The translations under genes and the position numbers were made by a program. Shown one piece after another: positions 33,730-42,488 of a DNA stretch of 64,000 bases (within the stretch, counting starts at the first letter, position 1; the number at the start of each line of letters is the position of its first letter). The stretch comes from an uncultured Bacteroides sp. (GTDB lineage Bacteria; Bacteroidota; Bacteroidia; Bacteroidales; Bacteroidaceae), in the NCBI RefSeq assembly GCF_959029255.1, contig NZ_CAUFUE010000018.1:43045-107044 (forward strand), in the 5' to 3' direction. The notes beneath the pieces were generated by a model. The model saw nothing but the letters and a program-made list of their open reading frames with translations, was not told where the DNA came from and ran no database searches.

Positions 33730-35214
33730 TTATATTTTATTCTTTAATTTATTGATTTCGTTGTTTTCTTGTCTTTTTTCACTTTTTGATAGACGTTCAA
33801 TATAAGGACCGTTTAAAACAAATGAGATAAACATGGCAACTAGAAAACGCCCCGGATGAAATCCCATGGATCGGTTTACATATCCACTTAACCATAAACC
33901 GAAAACTCCACATAATAAGGCAGCAAGTAAGTTTCGTAGTTCTTTATCATGTATTTTAAACATGATAACATAACATCCTCTAAGTATGATTATGGATAAA
34001 AGCCCTAAATAAATACTTAAACCTACTACACCAGTCTCTACCCATATCCCAACATAATGGGAATCCGTGGGGATATATGGTTCATCCAATTGCATTAATC
34101 CTTCTTTATCTATAATATGCCCTCCAAGTCCTACACCAAAAGGTTTGTCATTTAGGTAATAGGCAAATCGTTTTTGATTTTCACGACGAACATTAAATGA
34201 AGCGTCTTCAGTGGGGCGGAATGCAGAGCGCATTCGTTTGATAAAAATATTACTATCACCTATATTGGTAAAATAAAAGAAACTAAATATTAAGGCTCCT
34301 ATTATACAACTGGTTGCCATAATTTTTACATTCTTACTTAATAAAAAATATAATATTATTCCACCAAATGGAACTATCATGGCTCCACGTGTACCTGACA
34401 TCATTAAACCAAGTCCGGAAAGTAACATTACTAAAATGAAAAAAAAACGATAATATTTTGATGATATGTTGAAAGCTGCAATGCCAAAAGTAATTGTAAA
34501 CATACCCATTATTGCACCAAAATTACCTGCATCGGAAAAAAATGAGAAATAACGGATACCTGATTGCAAGAGATGGGTATGCCATGCTCCGCTGGCTAAC
34601 CATGATATCTCTGTGGAATCCCAACCTTTTACCTTTTGCCAATATAATTTTATAGCAGCCGTTATGATATAAATACCTAAGAGTAATAAGGTGGTTCGCA
34701 ATTTCTTAGAACTATTTAGAAGTATTCCTGAAAGAAAATAGGTCATAGGTACTGTAAAGAATACACTTTCCAAATTAATGATGTCAATGGAAGAATCGTT
34801 AGGGTTCAATATTTGAAAAAGACAAATAATAAGCCAAACTCCATATGTAGATGTAAATATATTTATTCCAAGTGACCAAGGGAAGCCATGATTATTTGCT
34901 ACATTTAATGCAATAGAAAATAAGCAGATTAATAGAAATATATCTAATATTACACTTAAACCGCTGATTTCCATGTATCTATAGATGGCGGCAAAATAAC
35001 AGACTGTAAATCCATACATTATATAGCTGAACATAGGATTCCGCAAAGCTATAACACATAAAAGTAAAGCAATGGGAGCCATGAAAATAATATTAAATAT
35101 TACCCAGTTTTGAAAAACTAATGAAAATGCCATGGCTACCAATCCCCCACATAATAACATAAAAGTTAAGCCTTTAGAGGAAAGATTAAATGTATATTTA
35201 TTATTTATAGCCAT
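33730..35214 (-). CDS. O-antigen ligase/Wzy polymerase-like membrane protein
   Basis: A 494-residue protein with about twelve to fourteen hydrophobic segments and one large extracytoplasmic loop around residues 310-390 containing RRENQKRFAYYLNDKPFGVG and the typical H in DSHYVGIWVETGVVGL. This is the Wzy_C pattern of polymerases and ligases. It would join repeat units on the periplasmic side. Upstream neighbour is the Wzz-like chain-length protein 20 bp away, downstream the GT2-like gene. Confidence 0.87.
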   Translation of the reverse strand: MAINNKYTFNLSSKGLTFMLLCGGLVAMAFSLVFQNWVIFNIIFMAPIALLLCVIALRNPMFSYIMYGFTVCYFAAIYRYMEISGLSVILDIFLLICLFSIALNVANNHGFPWSLGINIFTSTYGVWLIICLFQILNPNDSSIDIINLESVFFTVPMTYFLSGILLNSSKKLRTTLLLLGIYIITAAIKLYWQKVKGWDSTEISWLASGAWHTHLLQSGIRYFSFFSDAGNFGAIMGMFTITFGIAAFNISSKYYRFFFILVMLLSGLGLMMSGTRGAMIVPFGGIILYFLLSKNVKIMATSCIIGALIFSFFYFTNIGDSNIFIKRMRSAFRPTEDASFNVRRENQKRFAYYLNDKPFGVGLGGHIIDKEGLMQLDEPYIPTDSHYVGIWVETGVVGLSIYLGLLSIIILRGCYVIMFKIHDKELRNLLAALLCGVFGLWLSGYVNRSMGFHPGRFLVAMFISFVLNGPYIERLSKSEKRQENNEINKLKNKI

Positions 35215-35234
35215 GATATAGTTGTACTTGTTTA

Positions 35235-37400
35235 CTATTTTACTGCTGCCTTTTGAGCGGTTAAACCTAATTGGAAAATACGACGAATAAGTGAGTGGCC
35301 GGAACTTTGCGGAGGTAACTCACCTGTAAACGACTCTACCACTTCACGATCCGCATTGTTTAGATAAAGCAGTATAGGCGCATCTCCTATATTTTCTATA
35401 ATTGTTTTCAACATGACATCATCGCTACTGCGCCATAAACGTGCAGCATTAGCTACTAATATATTAAGATCTGATATTTTTAAAGCAGGTAGTGGAATAC
35501 TTGCGCTGCTAAAAGCGGGATATTCTACTAAGATGATGTTTGGCTCTTGCTCTGCGGAGTTTAATTCCCAAAAATCAGATAGGCGTTGAGCGCTAATATA
35601 ATTGTTCTCATCAGGTTCAAAGTCGATTCCTGCTCTTACAATGCGGACTCTCATATTTTCTAGTTCCCAGTAATCGGCAAAGTATTTACTTAAGAAAGAT
35701 TTTCCTTCACCTGGTTCCATACTCAACAAATTAATAATTGTTGGACGATTTGGTTTTAGGAAGTTGTTCATTTGTCGACAACTGTATGCAGCCGCTATTC
35801 GATTGCATGCTTTGAGGAAACCACGAAATTTGAGATTGCTTGTACCATTGAATGCAGCAATAACAGGTAATTTGGTCAAACGGAAGCTGCGGATTGGATC
35901 ACGCAAAGTACGATCAAGGATTTCTATAAGAAGGAAGAATGTTGTAATAAAAATAATACTTCCTATAAATGCTATGAGTATATATAAGGAGCGTTTACGA
36001 CCGTTGTCTGTCAACGGGAATGCAGGAGCGGCTATGGTCTGCAAATTACTGGTACTCATTTCTATATTTTTTAATCGTAAATTAGCTTCTGCGAGTCCTT
36101 TTAGTTGAGTACGATAGTTATCTTCTGCTATACCGATTGCACGTTGTTTCCGAGTTACTTGTGTCCCCACAGGAGACATGTGGCTATATTGGTCAAATAT
36201 ATCTTGTTGTCTGTTTTTCAATACTTTTAATTCTGCACTGGCTCTAGCTTCATTTACTAACGCTTTAAGCCATTCTGCAACCATTTCTTGAATACCTACA
36301 CCTTCTTTTGTAAAGTTAAACTCGTTTAAGTTATCTGATATATGACTAATGTCCTTTTCTGCTTTTTGTAATTCTTCTTTGTTCTTTTTTAATTGTTCGT
36401 TATCTAGTTTTGCCGAATTGGAAATGAAAATTTCCTGTTCCATGATATTCTGATTAAGGGTACTTACTTTGTCCAATTCTTCAAGCAAATTGGTGTTGTT
36501 ACGGATAATTTGTGCACGTATATCCATCTTGTTATCAAGCATTTCCCGTAGCGCTACTGCCCCTTCATAGGTTCGCATTGCTGATTCCAAGCGGTCATCT
36601 ACGCCATAACGGGTATTGGCGAGTGCTTCCGTTTCTTCAGTGTAGTTGATAACACGTTCTTGTATGCAATAACGCATCAAGTCGTCTTCTTCATTATTTA
36701 AGTTGTTTTTAGCTAAACGTACTTGTTCTTTAAAGTATGCAATGACATCGTTTGTAGCTTTGAAACGTAGTATCTCATAGGCTTTTATTAATTCATCAAT
36801 TAATAAACTTACTGTTTGTTGAGTAAGACCCGGATCGGCCGATGTATAACTGATGTCGAGTATATCGCTGTTGCCAGCTCGTTTTACTTCAATTTTATCT
36901 AACGCTTTAACGCTATAGAAAGGCTCTGAACGGTTAAATAATGCATAAATGAAATTTTTACTGTCGTTTTTTTTATATGCAATCAGATTAGTTAACGTTT
37001 TAGAGACATCTTTTTTATCAACTAAAGCTAATATTTCTTTAGGAGTTATCTGAACTAATTGGCGATAATGTTTTGCCTGAATATATTGGTTATCTTTCCA
37101 TTCTTCGCCGAATGTCAGTGAATTAGCCAATAGGCGTATAGATACGTTTTCTAAAGTCCCACGTGATTTTGCAATGTTAATAAGATTGTCAAATGTACTA
37201 TTGATGATATTAAAACTTACATTTTCGCCATCAATAGCAGTCCCATTGGTGACACCTGCATATAGGCTGCTTTCTACTGTATAACTATAAGGAAGAAATT
37301 GGGTGAAATAGATAACTAGACCTGTGACAAACAGACTACCCCATAACAACCAATATCGAATACGATATATAAACTGGGTTATAAATTGTGCTATATCCAT
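35235..37400 (-). CDS. Wzz/GumC-type polysaccharide co-polymerase fused to a degenerate BY-kinase domain
   Basis: A 721-residue inner-membrane protein. A membrane helix (about 15-35), a long periplasmic coiled-coil part (about 60-470), a second helix (about 478-500), then a cytoplasmic domain. The latter has a Walker A-like EPGEGKSFLS near residue 565, but the A' motif reads VRAGIDFEPDENN and the Walker B position reads ILVEYPAFSS instead of an IIDTPP type. No Tyr-rich tail follows. It should control chain length and export; kinase activity is doubtful. Confidence 0.85.
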   Translation of the reverse strand: MDIAQFITQFIYRIRYWLLWGSLFVTGLVIYFTQFLPYSYTVESSLYAGVTNGTAIDGENVSFNIINSTFDNLINIAKSRGTLENVSIRLLANSLTFGEEWKDNQYIQAKHYRQLVQITPKEILALVDKKDVSKTLTNLIAYKKNDSKNFIYALFNRSEPFYSVKALDKIEVKRAGNSDILDISYTSADPGLTQQTVSLLIDELIKAYEILRFKATNDVIAYFKEQVRLAKNNLNNEEDDLMRYCIQERVINYTEETEALANTRYGVDDRLESAMRTYEGAVALREMLDNKMDIRAQIIRNNTNLLEELDKVSTLNQNIMEQEIFISNSAKLDNEQLKKNKEELQKAEKDISHISDNLNEFNFTKEGVGIQEMVAEWLKALVNEARASAELKVLKNRQQDIFDQYSHMSPVGTQVTRKQRAIGIAEDNYRTQLKGLAEANLRLKNIEMSTSNLQTIAAPAFPLTDNGRKRSLYILIAFIGSIIFITTFFLLIEILDRTLRDPIRSFRLTKLPVIAAFNGTSNLKFRGFLKACNRIAAAYSCRQMNNFLKPNRPTIINLLSMEPGEGKSFLSKYFADYWELENMRVRIVRAGIDFEPDENNYISAQRLSDFWELNSAEQEPNIILVEYPAFSSASIPLPALKISDLNILVANAARLWRSSDDVMLKTIIENIGDAPILLYLNNADREVVESFTGELPPQSSGHSLIRRIFQLGLTAQKAAVK

Positions 37401-37406
37401 ATTTAG

Positions 37407-38240
37407 TTATTTTTCTTTTATTATTTTTACGTTGGTAAGCATTTCTAAAAGAATTATTGAGTTATGCAAGGCAACGCGACTTTGTTCATAGTTCACTACT
37501 GCTGCAGAACGGCGAGCGCGTTCGAGTGATAATGTGATAATATCTATTTTTCCTTGTATAAAGTTGTTTTCAGATATTTTCATTTGCGCATTATAAAGTG
37601 CTGCGTTTTCTGCTTTGGCTTTTATTGTTGCCAACTGTTCTGTCACAGAATTGTATGCTTCGAGTACTCGAAGTCGGCGTTCTTCCATTACTTCATCTTG
37701 GGTATACTGCAATTGCTCAATATCGTACTTGTATTTTTTTAATTTTAGAGGACGGTTGACTAAATCTCCTATGCTGACTCCGACACTGGCGCCGACGTTA
37801 AAATTATGTTGTGCACTAGCCATAGAAGTCTGATACATGGGGGTGTATTCGTCGCTGTTGTTACTAAGGATATTATAACGTCCGTATGAATATGCGCCGT
37901 TCAATTTGAAGTAGTTCCACCAATCACGTTTTTGCAATCTGTATTCGTTTTTCACTTGTTCCACCTGGGATTGCGCACGCTTCACTGTGGCATTCTCCGT
38001 GACAGCATCCAAGAAAACGGATAAGGGTGGAAGTTGTAACCTCTCTAATTCGGTCTTGGAGGGTTGCGATGCCAACTCTTTGTTATTTACTTCCATCTTG
38101 GTATCCTCAGTTTTCAACAGTTCCAATAGCTTGATACGTTCTTCACGTGTCATTTCCTGCGCGGAACCGCGCAATGGAAACACCAAAAGTCCCAAGAGGA
38201 ACAGGGTGCCTGAGAGGATATTGATATATCTTTTTGCCAT
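37407..38240 (-). CDS. Short TolC-family outer-membrane-efflux-like protein
   Basis: A 277-residue exported protein (signal about 1-28, ending GSAQ). After a helical N-terminal part, the region VFLDAVTENATVKRAQSQVE and the later ENAALYNAQMKISENNFIQGKIDIITLS match TolC coiled-coil segments. TolC proteins are usually 400-480 residues with two repeats; this one has about one repeat's worth plus a possible strand pair. No Wza-like export porin is seen in the window, so this protein may take that place. It lies 6 bp before the Wzz-like gene. Confidence 0.8.
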   Translation of the reverse strand: MAKRYINILSGTLFLLGLLVFPLRGSAQEMTREERIKLLELLKTEDTKMEVNNKELASQPSKTELERLQLPPLSVFLDAVTENATVKRAQSQVEQVKNEYRLQKRDWWNYFKLNGAYSYGRYNILSNNSDEYTPMYQTSMASAQHNFNVGASVGVSIGDLVNRPLKLKKYKYDIEQLQYTQDEVMEERRLRVLEAYNSVTEQLATIKAKAENAALYNAQMKISENNFIQGKIDIITLSLERARRSAAVVNYEQSRVALHNSIILLEMLTNVKIIKEK

Positions 38241-38274
38241 TTATCTACTGTTTTATATAAGGTTCAGTTAATGT

Positions 38275-39447
38275 TTATACGTTTTCTTTCTGTATAAATG
38301 CCGTGAAAGTTTTCAGCAGTATTTTCATATCCAGCCAGAAAGAGAAGTCACGGGCATATTTTATATCGAGTTGTTTACGTTCTTCAGCCGACATTTTGCC
38401 CGCGCCGCCGCGTTTCTCTACCTGCCACAGACCGGTGAGCCCGGCGGGACCCATGAAGCGGTCGATGTATGCGTCGCTGGTCAGTAGTTCGGCTTCGTAG
38501 AGGGGGAGGGGGCGGTTGCCCACGATGCTCATGTCGCCTTTCAGGACGTTGAACAATTGGGGCAGCTCGTCGATGCTGTATTTGCGGATGATGCGGCCCA
38601 CGCGGGTGACGCGCGGATCGTTTTCTATCTTGACAAATGTATTCTTGGTCTCCTGGGCTTTTTGCTTGCGATAGTCTTCTTCGGAGATTACGAAATCATC
38701 TGAAATCAACAGGTTGCCTTCTGCTTCAAGGTTCCCGGTCAACTCGTCGAAAAGGATTTCAGGGGTGTCATTGCCATTGGGCGTCTCTTCTTCCATCTTA
38801 TACTGGTTGAGGGCGTTCAGCTCTTTCAGGCGTTTGTCCGCGTTGGTGAACATGGAACGGAATTTCAGGAAGTTGAATATCTTATAGTTGCTTCCTACGC
38901 GCTGGGATTTGTAGATGATTTTGCCTTTGCTTTCGAGGCGGATGGCAATGGCAGTACCTATCAACAGGGGTGAAAGCGCCACAATGGCGCCACTGGCGAA
39001 GAGGATGTCGAATAGGCGCTTCCATAGGGGAAGATGAAATGTGTTCAGCATTTTACGATGGGTGTCGCTGAATTCCTGCATCTTGTGTGTCTTGCGTATT
39101 TGCAGGAAGTTGTTCATACGTTGGATGGTTTCTTCATTGGCTCGGGGGGGCAGGGTGTTGCTGACACCTGCTTGCAGATAGGGTTTGCGGTCTTCTGCCG
39201 CCAGTCCCTCGGTGACGAGGGTGATGTATACTCGCGGGAACCTTTTGTGGAGGTAGGAGATTTCGAGACAGTCTTTTTCGGAGGTGGTGTACTCGTAAAG
39301 GATGGAGGTGTTATACCGCTCACGAATTCCATCTATGACCTTGGCGGCTTTGTTTGCGCTGGAAACGGCAATAAACATACCTCCGGTGACTTTACTCAAG
39401 TGATCGATGGTAATTTTATTATTTCCTATATAGATGTAGTATAACAT
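38275..39447 (-). CDS. Sugar transferase (initiating glycan phosphotransferase) with N-terminal receiver-like domain
   Basis: A 390-residue protein that should start glycan assembly by moving a sugar-1-phosphate onto undecaprenyl phosphate. The catalytic part (about 140-390) has one membrane helix, KFRSMFTNAD, DELPQLFNVLKGDMSIVGNR and GPAGLTGLWQVEKRGG. About 65 extra acidic residues (EEETPNGNDTPEILF...) are inserted within it. Instead of the usual N-terminal helices it has a receiver-like alpha/beta domain (1 to about 115) ending LPPRANEETIQRMNNFL. A separate receiver protein is encoded 20 bp upstream, suggesting signal control of the first step. Confidence 0.88.
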   Translation of the reverse strand: MLYYIYIGNNKITIDHLSKVTGGMFIAVSSANKAAKVIDGIRERYNTSILYEYTTSEKDCLEISYLHKRFPRVYITLVTEGLAAEDRKPYLQAGVSNTLPPRANEETIQRMNNFLQIRKTHKMQEFSDTHRKMLNTFHLPLWKRLFDILFASGAIVALSPLLIGTAIAIRLESKGKIIYKSQRVGSNYKIFNFLKFRSMFTNADKRLKELNALNQYKMEEETPNGNDTPEILFDELTGNLEAEGNLLISDDFVISEEDYRKQKAQETKNTFVKIENDPRVTRVGRIIRKYSIDELPQLFNVLKGDMSIVGNRPLPLYEAELLTSDAYIDRFMGPAGLTGLWQVEKRGGAGKMSAEERKQLDIKYARDFSFWLDMKILLKTFTAFIQKENV

Positions 39448-39467
39448 ATCTTGTCCTTTAGGTTTTG

Positions 39468-39830
39468 TTAAAGAAGTCTCATGATACGGACTCTTAATTC
39501 CAAGGGATTGAAGGGCTTGAGAATGTAGTCGGCCGCTCCGATTTCGAGGAGGTGGATCCGTTCGCTGGTGCTTTCTTCACTGGAGAGCATTATTACCGGT
39601 ATGTTTTTGTATAATTCGTTGCTCTTGAGGTAGCTAAGAAAATCTGTCCCTGTCATATACGGCATGCGGATATCGGATATAATAAGATCGGGATAGTTGC
39701 CTTCCAATAACCATTGGATGGCTTTTACCGCGTTTTCACAATATGCTATATCATATTCGCCACCTAAATAGATGTTGAGTACTCTGCCTATGGTGGCTTT
39801 ATCATCTACTAACAATATCTTTTTTTTCAT
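39468..39830 (-). CDS. Stand-alone response-regulator receiver protein
   Basis: A 120-residue CheY-like receiver with the full set of phosphorylation residues: Asp9-Asp10, phospho-acceptor Asp53 (LIISDIRMP), Ser83/Ser84 and Lys105 (LKPF). There is no output domain. It lies 20 bp upstream of the sugar transferase that carries its own receiver-like domain and 43 bp after the LruC gene. No histidine kinase is encoded in the window. It probably acts on a partner protein of the glycan machinery; inference. Confidence 0.92.
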   Translation of the reverse strand: MKKKILLVDDKATIGRVLNIYLGGEYDIAYCENAVKAIQWLLEGNYPDLIISDIRMPYMTGTDFLSYLKSNELYKNIPVIMLSSEESTSERIHLLEIGAADYILKPFNPLELRVRIMRLL

Positions 39831-39873
39831 TGCTTATGTTTGTTGATATGTTTGTTTTTTTATTTTTAGTATG

Positions 39874-42216
39874 TTATCTGTATACATTTTCTTCGTTGGG
39901 GTGCAGATACCAGTCTTGGCAGGTGTTGTGATCGCGTGCCCAGTTGAGGAACTCGGGATATGCGCAATCACTATTATCTGCTTGGTTGCTGATATTGATG
40001 TATTCTTTGGGGTAACGGAAGTTGGGGACGCAGATGGCCCATGTGTTGTTACCGGCAAGGTCAAGATTGGTCTGCTGGATGGTTCCGGAAGCGGTGGGAC
40101 CGTACTTCCAGAATTCATAGAGGTGGACTTCCATACGTTTCTCCATTGTCTTGTATTTATAGCAGATGAAGAAGTCGAGGTTGTCTTTGGTTATCTGGGG
40201 GGCGACGGTTTCGTCCTCAAATTCAATGATGATTTCGTAGGTGTATGTTTTCTTGGTTTGTCCGCCGGGAAGTGTGTTTACCATACTTCCGGCTTCGGCA
40301 TTCTCGTACACCTTGTGGGCATTGCCGAAGAGGGGGATGACGATGTTGTTGTCGTCCTGTTCTTGATGTTCGTCTATGTTTCTGAAGAACAGGTTGTCGC
40401 TTCCCAATGTTTGCTCAAAGCGTTTGTAGTCGCCCGCTACTTCTATTTCGTCGACGATATTTTTATTGACGTTTGCGAGACGCAGTCCTGCGCCCAGGGT
40501 CTTGCCCGCACCGGTAGCGGCGAGGGTGACGTCAATCTGCATTTCCTTGATTTTATTGGTCTTACTATCACGTTTATAGAAGAAAGATACATCCAAAACG
40601 ATGTCGTTGAAGTCATAGTCACCCACTAAAGGGAAGTTGTCTTCAAAGGCGTAGGTGTATTTTATCGGATTGGCGGACGTGCCGGAGCCGTCGGAAGGGG
40701 TGTTGCCGTCACCGGTGCATTCGCCTTGGGGGATGGTGATGGGGGATTCGCCCCATTTGGAGATAACGCCTGTGGAGTTGGATAATGGCAGGAGGAATTG
40801 CTCTTTCCAGTTATCGTTGTTTGACAGGTATTCTTTTATTTCATAGTATATGTTTCCGCTCGTGACAAAACCTTGGGTAAGAGCCATTACTTTTTCTATC
40901 TTGACTAAAGCGTATTCCTTGCCGGTGTTTGCGGGGCCGGTGAAGGTACGGGCGCTCAGGACGGTCTGGCCTAACAGCAATGCGGCATTTGCTCCCAGGT
41001 TGATGGTGGCTCCCCATTCGCCTTGGGTGGTGTTGTTATAGTTGGCGATTTCCGTGCGGCTGGCATCGCCCAACGTGAGACTTCCGTTGAAAACGCCGGA
41101 TTTAAGCCAACAGGCGTTTTCGATGAGTGTACCTCCGCCGTCGGCGGATTGGATTTGGCTAAAGGTGGCGTGCCCGTGGTTGATGAAACGGGAGCATTTG
41201 AATGTGCCGATATTTTCCATGAGCCCGCAGTTATAGAACGCTTTGTTGCCATAACCTTCTACTTGAAGTAAATCCAGGTTTTTAATGGTTCCGGCGTTGT
41301 AGTGATAGTAGGATGCTGTTTCGTTGATGTGGGACAGCTTGAGCTCACTTCCGCCATTCGGCATTTCACCTGTGACGGTGCCGCCCGGGAATACCGCCAG
41401 ATAACCGTCGTTGGCGCTGAATGCCAAGGTCTTGTTCTTGGGTATGACGATTTCACCACCATTCAGGATATAAATGTCTGTTCCATTCCCTACATTCATA
41501 TTGTTGCCCTTGGGAGTCCAGTTACCCTCTATGATGAGGATGGCGGGAGGATTGCCATTCCAGATGCCGTCGTTTTTCAGTTCGGCTTGATAGATTTCCC
41601 CTTGGGATATTTTGTAGACTTGCCCGGACTCGAGCCGAGTGCTTGGGGTCAATTCCACGGCGTTGGATAACAGCGCTTTTATCTCGCTTTCCGTTTTCTT
41701 GGGAGTGGAAGTTGTGACGCTGACTTTTGAGCGCGCCGCTTTAGCGCTACGGGTGGCAGAAGCGGGGATGCCGAATGTGGTTCTGACCGCTTCGTTCTCT
41801 ATGGGAACAAGTTTCATGATATTGCGGCCTGCGGGGTCTTCACGGCATACGTATACTTTGGTCTGTATGGAAGGGCAATCCATGACGGTGCTGAATGTCA
41901 GCGAGTTGCTAGCTGTTCCTTCCGCCAAGAGGTGCGCGTCATTACTTTGATAGAGTGGGTCGGCGTCATAAACGCGTACGGTATAGTCAACTCCTGCATC
42001 TTCGAAAACGGAAACGTTGACTGCCACTTGCCGGGTCATTTTCCAATCCATATTTGGGTCAATGTCTTTTACCGGAAATTTGTCTTGGTAAGTTGCTTTT
42101 ACTTTTTCAGCATTAAAGACATCGTCTTTACAGCTCTGAAAAAACGTACTTGCAACAAATATCGCAAGCAGTATATGACGGCTAAATCTTAGGCTTTTTT
42201 TCATCGCTATAATCAT
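39874..42216 (-). CDS. LruC-domain lipoprotein
   Basis: A 780-residue lipoprotein. Start is ATG 42216 or, equally good, the ATG four codons on (MKKSLRFSRHILLAIF); lipobox FFQSC. A middle part of repeated beta-strand units (NWTPKGNNMNVGNGTDIYIL and similar, about 210-460) is followed by a LruC/DUF4842-type C-terminal domain with YTYAFEDNFPLVGDYDFNDI near residue 525 and ending WAICVPNFRYPKEY...DWYLHPNEENVYR. Likely at the cell surface. It is a paralogue of the next gene upstream (42489-45029) and has its own promoter. Role unknown; location suggests anchoring or organising the glycan. Confidence 0.85.
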   Translation of the reverse strand: MIIAMKKSLRFSRHILLAIFVASTFFQSCKDDVFNAEKVKATYQDKFPVKDIDPNMDWKMTRQVAVNVSVFEDAGVDYTVRVYDADPLYQSNDAHLLAEGTASNSLTFSTVMDCPSIQTKVYVCREDPAGRNIMKLVPIENEAVRTTFGIPASATRSAKAARSKVSVTTSTPKKTESEIKALLSNAVELTPSTRLESGQVYKISQGEIYQAELKNDGIWNGNPPAILIIEGNWTPKGNNMNVGNGTDIYILNGGEIVIPKNKTLAFSANDGYLAVFPGGTVTGEMPNGGSELKLSHINETASYYHYNAGTIKNLDLLQVEGYGNKAFYNCGLMENIGTFKCSRFINHGHATFSQIQSADGGGTLIENACWLKSGVFNGSLTLGDASRTEIANYNNTTQGEWGATINLGANAALLLGQTVLSARTFTGPANTGKEYALVKIEKVMALTQGFVTSGNIYYEIKEYLSNNDNWKEQFLLPLSNSTGVISKWGESPITIPQGECTGDGNTPSDGSGTSANPIKYTYAFEDNFPLVGDYDFNDIVLDVSFFYKRDSKTNKIKEMQIDVTLAATGAGKTLGAGLRLANVNKNIVDEIEVAGDYKRFEQTLGSDNLFFRNIDEHQEQDDNNIVIPLFGNAHKVYENAEAGSMVNTLPGGQTKKTYTYEIIIEFEDETVAPQITKDNLDFFICYKYKTMEKRMEVHLYEFWKYGPTASGTIQQTNLDLAGNNTWAICVPNFRYPKEYINISNQADNSDCAYPEFLNWARDHNTCQDWYLHPNEENVYR

Positions 42217-42232
42217 ATTATTTGATAGCTAG

Positions 42233-42240
42233 CAAAAATA
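42233..42240 (-). promoter_or_regulatory. Promoter -7 box for the 780-residue LruC gene
   Basis: TATTTTTG on the minus strand, 17 bp before the start codon. The remaining 42241-42488 gap shows no gene. Confidence 0.5.
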
Positions 42241-42488
42241 CGTTTATTTAAGTGAATAATGCCTGATGAAATGGGACAAAAGTATGTTTATTAACATTTT
42301 TAAACTTTTTAAGAGTGATTGGGGGGCAATGCCTTGTCATCAGGAGGATATATGGGGCAAGAGTAGGGGATTTGGGAAAAAATAATCCGGGTAGGGATTG
42401 TGTGGAAATATCATGGATTTGTAGGTTGTTTTCCATGCTATTTGCACAGTCCGTACCCGGAGGGTATCAATGGTTGTCGTACCTATTC

